From Bacteroidales bacterium (GTDB lineage: Bacteria; Bacteroidota; Bacteroidia; Bacteroidales; JAAUTT01), in assembly GCA_025361285.1 (NCBI GenBank), contig JANYAP010000161.1, forward strand, positions 1-35,392: a stretch of 35,392 nucleotides of DNA, given 5' to 3'. Of the stretch, positions 1 to 6,933 are shown in pieces (the first letter of the stretch is position 1; each line of letters opens with the position of its first letter). Below the pieces are notes generated by a model. It saw only the letters and a program-made list of their open reading frames with translations. It did not search any database and was not told the DNA's origin. The translations under genes and the position numbers were made by a program.

Positions 1-97
1 AATGAGGAAATGTGAGAATGAGGAAATGTGAGAATGAGGAAATGTGAGAATGAGGAAATGTGAGAATGAGGAAATGTGAGAATGAGGATGTGGAAAT
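1..97. repeat. 16-bp tandem repeat array (AATGAGGAAATGTGAG)
   Basis: Five perfect head-to-tail copies of AATGAGGAAATGTGAG fill positions 1-80, and a degenerate sixth unit follows to about 97. The array begins at the window edge, so its full size is unknown. There are no spacers, so it is not a CRISPR array. Positions 110-160 are T/C-rich with units such as CATATTTCCCC, roughly complementary to the array, so the transcript could fold into a long imperfect hairpin downstream of larB. A similar GATGAGGAAATGAGG stretch recurs near 10115-10138. Confidence 0.9.
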
Positions 98-161
98 GCG
101 TTAGTTAATTTTTACATTTTCATATTTTCATATTTCCCCATTTCCCCATTTTCATATTTTT

Positions 162-911
162 TCAAATCCTATTAATCATCCCAGCCAAATAACCAGCTCC
201 AAAGCCGTTATCGATATTTACTACGCTAATGCCAGCCGAGCACGAATTAAGCATGGTGAGCAAAGCCGAAAGTCCTTGAAAATTAGCACCATAGCCTACG
301 CTTGTTGGAACTGCAATAATTGGCACATTAACTAATCCGCCTAAAACACTAGGCAACGCACCTTCCATGCCAGCAACGGCAATAATAACCTTTCCGCCAC
401 GTATAATATCGAGTTTACTAAAGAGCCTGTGAATACCAGCAACACCCACATCGAAAATGCGTTCCACCTTATTACCAAACATTTCGGCGGTAACAGCAGC
501 CTCCTCGGCAACTGGAATATCGGCGGTGCCAGCAGTAATAATTGATATATAACTATTTACAACCGTATCGATTGGTTTGCGTTGAAATACAATGGTTTTT
601 GCCGCTTCGTTATAAATAGCATCGGGAAAATTCGTTGCTACTTGCTGATAAATATCATCATTTGCTCTGGTAGCCAATATGTTGCTACTTTTAGCGGTCA
701 TCATCTCCATAATTTTAATAATTTGTGGAGTAGTTTTTCCTGCACAGAATATTACTTCGGGATAACCGGTACGAATTTCGCGGTGATGATCGATTTTGGC
801 AAAGCCAACGTCTTCGAACGGTAAATCGCGAAGTTTTTCGAAAGCACTATCAACCGACGACGATCCATGTTTTACATCTTCTAATATTTTTTTTATTTCG
901 CTTGGAGACAT
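162..911 (-). CDS. larB: LarB, pyridinium-3,5-biscarboxylic acid mononucleotide synthase
   Basis: LarB carboxylates and hydrolyses nicotinic acid adenine dinucleotide to the biscarboxylated pyridinium mononucleotide, the first step in making the nickel-pincer nucleotide cofactor. The 249-residue length is normal. The C-terminal half, about residues 120-249, is an AIR-carboxylase (PurE-like) domain with the typical AGTADIPVAEEAA and VGYGANFQG segments. The N-terminal part carries the LarB-type GYPEVIFCAGKT stretch. It starts at ATG 911, 38 bp after the PIN toxin gene, on the same strand as larC and the toxin-antitoxin pair, so all may share a transcript. No larA (lactate racemase) or larE (sulfur insertion) is in the window, so the final client enzyme is unknown. 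Confidence 0.93.
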   Translation of the reverse strand: MSPSEIKKILEDVKHGSSSVDSAFEKLRDLPFEDVGFAKIDHHREIRTGYPEVIFCAGKTTPQIIKIMEMMTAKSSNILATRANDDIYQQVATNFPDAIYNEAAKTIVFQRKPIDTVVNSYISIITAGTADIPVAEEAAVTAEMFGNKVERIFDVGVAGIHRLFSKLDIIRGGKVIIAVAGMEGALPSVLGGLVNVPIIAVPTSVGYGANFQGLSALLTMLNSCSAGISVVNIDNGFGAGYLAGMINRI

Positions 912-949
912 TGTGAATTTTTGACTTTATATTTTTGATTGGTGCTTTA

Positions 950-1363
950 TTATCTATATATTTCCCAATAATCCTTTGGTAAAACTATCTTGGTATTTTT
1001 GTAATAATCCATCACAAAATCCTTTGTGTTTCCTGTAATCAAAAAATCCGCATTTGTTTCAACAGCCAGTTCGAGCAATCTATTGTCTGGATTATCTGAA
1101 ATTACGGTAACCTGTTGAGTTGGATAATATTTCTTAGCGATTGAATCTATCTGAGACAGAGCTAATTCTACATTATTTAGAAAATCTGGGAAGCGAGAAA
1201 ATTTTGGTCTATGTAAAACTTCGCAATACTCTTTAAATAAATCAGCGGAAATACACAAATCAACCTGATTATCAAGTACACAATTATTTAAAATAAAATA
1301 CGGATAGGTTTTTTGAATCAGAGCTGACACCAAAACATTTGTATCAATGATTATTTTTTGCAT
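950..1363 (-). CDS. PIN-domain toxin of a type II toxin-antitoxin pair
   Basis: This is a 137-residue protein of the PIN-family toxin group known as COG1569. PIN toxins are Mg-dependent ribonucleases that cut RNA when not bound by their antitoxin. The acidic residues expected for the active site are visible: D7 in IIIDTNVLVSAL, E45, D93 in DNPDNRLLELA, and an acidic residue in the ADFLITGNTKDF segment. Its start overlaps the end of the upstream small gene by 20 bp, the usual antitoxin-toxin arrangement. It sits between larC and larB on the same strand. The family is clear from motifs; RNA target and toxicity are unknown. Confidence 0.85.
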   Translation of the reverse strand: MQKIIIDTNVLVSALIQKTYPYFILNNCVLDNQVDLCISADLFKEYCEVLHRPKFSRFPDFLNNVELALSQIDSIAKKYYPTQQVTVISDNPDNRLLELAVETNADFLITGNTKDFVMDYYKNTKIVLPKDYWEIYR

Positions 1364-1571
1364 TTCTAACTTCTTTTACTTCATCGGAAATCTCATCTAT
1401 TGTCATTTTTGATAATCCATACTTCTCCGCATGCCGAACACATTTATTGAGTGTTTGCTTAGAAATCTCCTTACTTACGATATCAACAAATTCTGAAAAT
1501 GACAACGTATCATTTTCAATTCCCAATTGATTATACTCTAAGTCAGATATTGAAACACTTATAGTTTTCAT
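1344..1571 (-). CDS. Putative antitoxin partner of the PIN toxin
   Basis: A 75-residue acidic/basic protein directly upstream of the PIN toxin gene and overlapping it by 20 bp. The N-terminus (MKTISVSISDLEYNQLG) resembles a short beta strand followed by helices, as in ribbon-helix-helix-like antitoxins, and the C-terminus is charged (SDEVKEVRNAKNN), suiting a toxin-wrapping tail. I do not recognise a named family, so the antitoxin call rests mostly on gene order and size. Such antitoxins usually repress their own promoter; the 67-bp gap between the larC stop and this start could hold that promoter. Confidence 0.7.
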   Translation of the reverse strand: MKTISVSISDLEYNQLGIENDTLSFSEFVDIVSKEISKQTLNKCVRHAEKYGLSKMTIDEISDEVKEVRNAKNNH

Positions 1572-1638
1572 AATTTATTTATTTAAGCAAATTTAATCAT
1601 TTTTTATATGATTTTCAAGTTGGTAGCCCTTTTCGGCA

Positions 1639-2919
1639 TTACACACAACTGTTTAATATACTTAACACTTCGTTGTAAACATCGGCTAATGATATATTGT
1701 TTTGTTGCGAAATTTTTAGGCAATCGCTGTACTCAGGTTTCGATTTTATGGCTATGCCGTTTAAAAAGCCAACCTTTACGCTAACTGCTCCCCACTTTGT
1801 TTCGATGGTATTAACTTCTCGTTTTAGTATTCGTTTGTTTACTTGGTAGTTACGAACGCCTAAAGTAGTAGTTTCAGTAAGTAAAATTTCCTCTATATTA
1901 GTAACTAATTGTAAATTAGACATCACGCTAATTTTTACTGCGGGGCGAGTCTTTTTCATTATAATTGTCTGAAAATAAACATCATCCGCTCCGGCATCGA
2001 AAAGCTTGTTCATTACGTATTCGTACATTTCGGGATTCATGTCGTCGATGTTACACTCTGTAATACAGGCTAATTGGTGTTCGGCGTCGTCGTACTCTGT
2101 TGCAATACAAACTCTTAGCACATTAGGAACAGCGTTGTCTCTATGTCCAATGCCATAAGCTATTTTTTCGATTGAAAAGTTGGGCTGTTCGGTAAATTCG
2201 GTTGCAAAAGTGGCAATAATGGCAGCACCGGTAGGGGTGGTGGTTTCAACGTCAACGGCTCCAAGCTTAACGGGAATGCCCTTTAATATTTCGAGGGTTG
2301 CTGGAGCCGGAACGGGAAACGTACCATGAGCACAATTTACAAAGCCTCCGCCTAGCTGAACGGGCGACGCAATTACTTTGTTGGGCTTTAAATAATCAAA
2401 GCAAATGGTCGCGGCAACTATATCAATAATTGAATCGACTGCCCCAACTTCGTGAAAATGAACATCGTCAACTTTTTTTCCATGTATATGTGCCTCAGCA
2501 ACTGCTATTTTTCTGAATATTTCTACGCTTAGTTTTTTAACATTATCGTTTAGCGCGCTTTCTTCAATTAATTGTTTTATATTTAAGTAGTTACGTCCAT
2601 GCGAATGGTCGTGCATTTCCGATGTTTTGGCTCTTTTTAGCTGAGTTAAATTTAATTTACCAGCAACAAATGTTTTATTTGAATCGTTAATTAAATGATT
2701 TTGTGTATGTTGAATATCCGTTCCAGTTAATATTACATCGGCTCGCGTACCAAAAATTCCTTTGCGGCTATCGGCGGCAAACCGAAGTTCGTAGCCTTCA
2801 ACGCTCAATTTACTAAGTTCGTCGATAAGGTATTGTTTATCAACGCCTAAATCGATCATTGCCGCCATATTCATGTCGCCGCTTATGCCCGAAAAACAAT
2901 CGTAATAAAGTATCTTCAT
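1639..2919 (-). CDS. larC: LarC, nickel insertion protein for the nickel-pincer cofactor
   Basis: LarC is the CTP-dependent cyclometallase that inserts nickel into pyridinium-3,5-bisthiocarboxylic acid mononucleotide. The 426-residue protein shows the hallmark N-terminus MKILYYDCFSGISGDM, a His-rich middle (MHDHSHG at about residues 102-108, then AEAHIHGKKVDDVHFHEVGAVDSI) likely to bind nickel, and the C-terminal CTP-binding part with TECNIDDMNPEMYEYV. In some lactobacilli larC is read by a programmed frameshift; here it is one continuous frame. The ATG at 2919 follows the stop of the preceding outer-membrane-like gene by 17 bp, so the two are probably co-transcribed. larB follows 0.7 kb downstream beyond the toxin-antitoxin pair. 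Confidence 0.94.
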   Translation of the reverse strand: MKILYYDCFSGISGDMNMAAMIDLGVDKQYLIDELSKLSVEGYELRFAADSRKGIFGTRADVILTGTDIQHTQNHLINDSNKTFVAGKLNLTQLKRAKTSEMHDHSHGRNYLNIKQLIEESALNDNVKKLSVEIFRKIAVAEAHIHGKKVDDVHFHEVGAVDSIIDIVAATICFDYLKPNKVIASPVQLGGGFVNCAHGTFPVPAPATLEILKGIPVKLGAVDVETTTPTGAAIIATFATEFTEQPNFSIEKIAYGIGHRDNAVPNVLRVCIATEYDDAEHQLACITECNIDDMNPEMYEYVMNKLFDAGADDVYFQTIIMKKTRPAVKISVMSNLQLVTNIEEILLTETTTLGVRNYQVNKRILKREVNTIETKWGAVSVKVGFLNGIAIKSKPEYSDCLKISQQNNISLADVYNEVLSILNSCV

Positions 2920-2936
2920 TATTTATATTATGAAGT

Positions 2937-3947
2937 TTAAATGTTATCTCCAAATGTACAACTTAACCCTGCCGAAATGTAAGTTACCCAATTAGTATTC
3001 AAATACTTAGATTGGTTTACTGGCTTATATGCCGAAAAGGTAAAGTTAAACGCAATATTGCCTACATAATAATAAATTGGTAATGTTAATGCTACCGATG
3101 TAATTGTAAATTTATTATTGCTGTCGCTTATTTCTGTTAAACTTGTTAATTGTTCATTTTGAGGTAGTTGTTGTAGTCGTTCCAAATATCGAGGATGATT
3201 TGCTAAAACCAGATTAAAATAGGTTTTTGTCTTCTTGTCGAAATTAGTAAACCCTTTGTCATAATCGTTTAAAAAATCGCCAACAGTAGCATTAGGGTTA
3301 TTGTTAGTGTAAGGTTTTAGGAAGAGGTATTTATCTGAATAATAGATATTAAAGTATTTTTGACTACCTACATTAATGCTTACCGAAGGCTGAAAGGCTA
3401 ATGTGTTATTTTTGCCTAAAAAGTGTTCAATCTCAATATTTGCGCCAGTTTGCGGAAGTATTAATGGTTCATTACTGTCTCCAAATATATATCCTGCTGA
3501 AACGGATGCGAACCACCATTTTAATTCGGTGTAAAAGTCGAGTTGTAGGTAATCGGTAATGCCCGATTTAAAAGAGGTTGAATGTGAGCTATATACGAAA
3601 TGAGTAAACGAAGGCGAAATGCTGAACTGCTCGGAAATATTCCATTGGTAACCCAATTGCAAATCTATTTCCGAAGTAGTTTTAGTGTTTGTTGAATCGG
3701 AGTTTCCAACGAAATTAAAAATGCTTGAGCCAAATAATCCCTTTTTGCCAAAATAACTAACATAGGGCGAGAATATTGGCTGTTTAACGAAGCTATTTAA
3801 ATGCCCAAAGGTAGAGGAGTTGCTGGCATAATCGGCGCCTACTGTAATCGACGATTCGGTATCGGAGCTTATTTTTAATGTATCGGGTAAAGCATAAATG
3901 CCTATTGATATAATAAATAACCCCAAAAATGCCACAAAAAGTCTCAT
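2937..3947 (-). CDS. Putative outer-membrane beta-barrel protein
   Basis: A 336-residue protein with an N-terminal signal peptide (MRLFVAFLGLFIISIGIYA). Alternating hydrophobic/polar strands with many aromatic residues follow, for example LQLGYQWNISEQFSISPSFTH and KWWFASVSAGYIFGD, and the end is strand-like (YISAGLSCTFGDN). This fits an integral outer-membrane barrel. A longer frame is open back to a TTG at 3971, but it would put eight polar residues before the signal peptide, so ATG 3947 is preferred. It lies 17 bp upstream of larC on the same strand. A role in metal or substrate passage is possible from context alone; I do not recognise the family. Confidence 0.7.
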   Translation of the reverse strand: MRLFVAFLGLFIISIGIYALPDTLKISSDTESSITVGADYASNSSTFGHLNSFVKQPIFSPYVSYFGKKGLFGSSIFNFVGNSDSTNTKTTSEIDLQLGYQWNISEQFSISPSFTHFVYSSHSTSFKSGITDYLQLDFYTELKWWFASVSAGYIFGDSNEPLILPQTGANIEIEHFLGKNNTLAFQPSVSINVGSQKYFNIYYSDKYLFLKPYTNNNPNATVGDFLNDYDKGFTNFDKKTKTYFNLVLANHPRYLERLQQLPQNEQLTSLTEISDSNNKFTITSVALTLPIYYYVGNIAFNFTFSAYKPVNQSKYLNTNWVTYISAGLSCTFGDNI

Positions 3948-4079
3948 AATACTGGATGAATAATTCGTCAAAGATGCGAAAAAAAGCAGTAATCGACATA
4001 CCCCTTTAATCAGTTAAAGTGAATTTAAGAGCAATTAAAAAATACCGATTATATTACGATTTTTCTTCCATTAATAGGC

Positions 4080-4087
4080 TATATTTG
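4080..4087 (+). promoter_or_regulatory. Possible Bacteroidetes -7 promoter element (TATATTTG)
   Basis: TATATTTG matches the Bacteroidetes TAnnTTTG consensus and lies 16 bp before the ATG of the two-plug protein gene. No clear -33 TTG was seen at the usual spacing, so this is suggestive only. Confidence 0.4.
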
Positions 4088-4103
4088 GATAAAACCTAAT
4101 GGC

Positions 4104-4643
4104 ATGAAATTTATGATTAAAGCTTGGTATTCAGTAATTTGTAACATGATTTTGATTTTTATGGTTTCAAATAGCCAAAACGTGCTTTCGCAGCAGGAGC
4201 TAAGCGAACGAATTCCTAAAAACACAAAACTTATTTATGTAGTTGATAGTGTGCAAATTGCTAACGATCAAGTATCGAAAATTGTCCCTTCCGATATTGC
4301 CACTGTAATAGTTGTTAAAGGTAAATCGGCTACCGATTTGCTAGGCACCAAAGCCAAAGACGGCATTGTGTATATCGAAACCAAACAATTTGCCAAGAAA
4401 AGGTATTGGCGGTTTTTTGCTGCAAAATTAGCTAATTACTCAAAAATACTTCCTAATCCTGACAACGACTCTCATATACAATACGTTTTGGATGGTCGTA
4501 TTCTTAAAAAGGATTACGAAGGAGAATTATCGACCATTAATGACAATAATATTCGGGCAATGGCAATTATACCAAAGGACACACTGTTAAAGCGATATGG
4601 AATTTATCGCAAACAATTTGGCGTAGAGATATTTACAAAATAA
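4104..4643 (+). CDS. Secreted protein with two TonB-receptor-plug-like units
   Basis: A 179-residue protein with a hydrophobic N-terminal signal segment (about residues 6-30). Residues 44-95 read like the end of a TonB-dependent receptor plug: YVVD, then SDIATVIVVKGKSATDLLG, then KDGIVYIETK. This parallels the SusC-type pattern D-I-x-x-I-x-V-L-K-x-x-S-A-x-x-x-Y-G ... G-V-I-x-I-x-T-K. Residues 126-179 repeat the pattern more loosely (YVLDGR, NNIRAMAII, LLKRYG, FGVEIFTK) and end the protein. No beta-barrel domain follows, so it is not a receptor. Function is unknown; free-standing plug-like domains occur in Bacteroidetes envelope proteins. Confidence 0.7.
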   Translation: MKFMIKAWYSVICNMILIFMVSNSQNVLSQQELSERIPKNTKLIYVVDSVQIANDQVSKIVPSDIATVIVVKGKSATDLLGTKAKDGIVYIETKQFAKKRYWRFFAAKLANYSKILPNPDNDSHIQYVLDGRILKKDYEGELSTINDNNIRAMAIIPKDTLLKRYGIYRKQFGVEIFTK

Positions 4644-4690
4644 GTTAAGTTTCTGGAGGCAAGAAAAAAACCAAGAATCAAGAAAAAATA

Positions 4691-5641
4691 ATGAACCGAA
4701 TTTGCGAATTATTCAATATAGAACATCCTATTGTTCAAGGAGGTATGGTTTGGTGCAGTGGCTGGAAACTTGCGTCGGCAGTAAGCAATTCTGGAGGGCT
4801 TGGGCTTATTGGCGCAGGCTCCATGCATCCCGAAACATTGGTTGAGCATATAAGGAAATGTAAACAAGCAACATCAAAGCCTTTTGGCGTTAACGTTCCG
4901 CTCATGTATCCAGAAATCGAAAAGCTGATGCATATTATTGTGGATGAAGGCGTTAAAATAGTATTCACCTCTGCAGGCAGTCCCGATAAATACACACGTT
5001 TTTTAAAAGACAATGGAATTATTGTAGCTCACGTGGTTGCGAACACCAAATTTGCCATAAAGTGCGAAAATGCTGGGGTTGATGCTATTGTTGCCGAAGG
5101 TTTCGAAGCTGGAGGTCATAATGGCAGAGAGGAAACTACAACCATGGTACTTATACCGCACGTTAGGCAAGTGGTTGTTTTACCGTTAATTGCAGCTGGC
5201 GGCATTGGTTCGGGTAGGGCAATGTTAGCCGCATTCGCTTTAGGGGCCGATGGCGTTCAAATTGGTTCGGCGTTTGCGGCTACCGAGGAATCGTCGGCAC
5301 ACATCGATTTTAAAAATATGATTGTTAACGCAAAAGAGGGCGATACATTGCTTATGCTTAAGAAACTCGCTCCCGCCCGTCTGTTGAAAAATAAGTTTTT
5401 TGATAAAGTGCAAGAAATGGAAAATGGCGGAGCTAACTTTAACGAATTGAGGCAGTTGCTTGGTAAAGGACGCACCAAATTGGGTATGTTCGAAGGCGAT
5501 TTGAACGAGGGCGAATTGGAAATAGGACAGGTTTCGGCCACAATTAACGCAATTAAGCCTGTAACGTTGGTTATGAGCGAAATAGTTTCGGAATTCCACG
5601 AAATAAAACGTAAATTTAACGATGCCGAATCGACATTCTAA
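4691..5641 (+). CDS. NPD/FabK-like FMN-dependent oxidoreductase (nitronate monooxygenase family)
   Basis: A 316-residue TIM-barrel flavoprotein of the 2-nitropropane dioxygenase / enoyl-ACP reductase II superfamily. Motifs seen: PIVQGGMVWCSGWKLASAVSNSGGLGLIG at the N-terminus, the GFEAGGHNG loop around residues 137-145 that carries the conserved His, and the FMN phosphate-binding PLIAAGGIGSGRAMLAAFALGADGVQIGSAF segment. Members either oxidise nitronates or reduce enoyl-ACP in fatty acid synthesis (FabK); sequence reading alone does not separate these. A purine-rich GGAGGC lies about 30 bp before the ATG, too far to be a normal Shine-Dalgarno site. The butyrate kinase gene follows 69 bp downstream. 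Confidence 0.85.
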   Translation: MNRICELFNIEHPIVQGGMVWCSGWKLASAVSNSGGLGLIGAGSMHPETLVEHIRKCKQATSKPFGVNVPLMYPEIEKLMHIIVDEGVKIVFTSAGSPDKYTRFLKDNGIIVAHVVANTKFAIKCENAGVDAIVAEGFEAGGHNGREETTTMVLIPHVRQVVVLPLIAAGGIGSGRAMLAAFALGADGVQIGSAFAATEESSAHIDFKNMIVNAKEGDTLLMLKKLAPARLLKNKFFDKVQEMENGGANFNELRQLLGKGRTKLGMFEGDLNEGELEIGQVSATINAIKPVTLVMSEIVSEFHEIKRKFNDAESTF

Positions 5642-5710
5642 AACGTACTTTTAAGGCATTTTGGCTTAAGGTACATCTGGTTCTAAAAAATACAATTAAT
5701 CTCTCGTTTT

Positions 5711-6790
5711 ATGAACGAACATATTAATATACTTACACTTAAGCCCGAGTTTAGCGTTACTAAAATTGGCGTTTACAATCGTACTTCGTTAATATTTTTA
5801 AAAACCATTTGTCATGCCAGCGATGTTTTAAATTCGTACGAGCTTAATACCGACCAATATAAATACAGGGGCGATGTTATTATCGATGAACTAAAAAAAG
5901 CCGATATTGATATATCGAGCATAAAAATTATTATGGCTCGCGGCGGTTTGTTAAAGCCCATACCATCGGGCATTTACGAGGTTAACGATGCCATGAAACG
6001 CGATTTATTAAACAGCCCTATAGGAGTACATTCCGTAAATATTGGCGGATTAACAGCCAGTTACATAGCCTCGAAAATTAATGATTGCAAAGCATATATT
6101 GCCGACCCTGCTGTGGTGGACGAACTCGACGACTTAGCTCGTTTTACAGGTTTTCCTGACGTTAAACGCAAGTCTATTTTCCATGCTCTTAACCATAAAT
6201 ACGTTGCACGGAAATACGCACGGTCGATTCGCAAAAACTACGAGGATTTAAACCTTATTGTTGCTCATCTGGGCGATGGCATTTCTATTGCTGCTCACAA
6301 GCTTGGGCGTGTTGTAGATGTTAATCAATGTTTCGACGGCGAAGGTCCTTTTTCGCTGGAACGAGCAGGCACAATTCCAATGGTCGATTTAGTGAAAATG
6401 TGTTTTTCGGGACAATATACAGAAAACCAATTACTTAAACTTATAAGAAACGAAGGCGGAATGTTTGCCCATTCAGGCACAAGCAGTTACTACGCTCTTG
6501 GGCAAGCCGAAAAGGATAATAATACCGATATATTGAAGATGTTTGAAGCAATGGCTTATCAAATATCGAAGTACATAGGCTATATGGCACCAGTTTTTAC
6601 CCAACCTATTGATGCTGTAATTATTACAGGCATACTAGCAAACAATAAATGGTTTACGAATATCATTACCGAGCGCGTTAAATTTATTGCGCCAATTCAT
6701 ATTTTCCCTGGCGAAGATGTGCTCGATGCCTTAGCAATGAATGGCTTTCGAATACTTACTGGCGACACCGATGTTATTGATTATGTGTAA
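5711..6790 (+). CDS. buk: Butyrate kinase (ASKHA family acyl kinase)
   Basis: A 359-residue acetokinase-family enzyme that interconverts butyrate plus ATP and butyryl phosphate plus ADP; it can also take branched-chain acids. The size matches Buk (about 355). Visible signatures are NRTSLIFLKT near the N-terminus, ARGGLLKPIPSGIYEVN, the long DPAVVDELDDLARFTGFPD segment, IVAHLGDGISIAAHKLGRVVDVN (phosphate loop) and ITGILANNKWFTNIITERVKFIAPIHIFPGEDVLDALA at the C-terminus. The usual partner, phosphotransbutyrylase (ptb), is not beside it here. The gene ends facing the antiporter gene across 143 bp with no strong terminator. Confidence 0.92.
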   Translation: MNEHINILTLKPEFSVTKIGVYNRTSLIFLKTICHASDVLNSYELNTDQYKYRGDVIIDELKKADIDISSIKIIMARGGLLKPIPSGIYEVNDAMKRDLLNSPIGVHSVNIGGLTASYIASKINDCKAYIADPAVVDELDDLARFTGFPDVKRKSIFHALNHKYVARKYARSIRKNYEDLNLIVAHLGDGISIAAHKLGRVVDVNQCFDGEGPFSLERAGTIPMVDLVKMCFSGQYTENQLLKLIRNEGGMFAHSGTSSYYALGQAEKDNNTDILKMFEAMAYQISKYIGYMAPVFTQPIDAVIITGILANNKWFTNIITERVKFIAPIHIFPGEDVLDALAMNGFRILTGDTDVIDYV

Positions 6791-6933
6791 TTTATTACAT
6801 AATTAGTTCTCTACTGTTCTTTGCTATTTCTTTGCTGATCTCTGCGGGTAAAATACATTATCTCCTTAAAATAAGGTTAATAAGGTTTTAGAAAATGCCG
6901 TTGTGGCCTTCAGCCTAAACATCAATGCTACTC

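Noticed and set aside
1-97. CRISPR array
   Set aside because: The units are contiguous 16-mers with no spacers and no cas genes nearby; it is a simple tandem repeat.
1639-2919. Programmed frameshift in larC
   Set aside because: The frame is continuous for 426 residues; no split is needed.
3948-3971. TTG start adding eight residues to the outer-membrane protein
   Set aside because: The extra residues are polar and precede a good signal peptide starting at ATG 3947.
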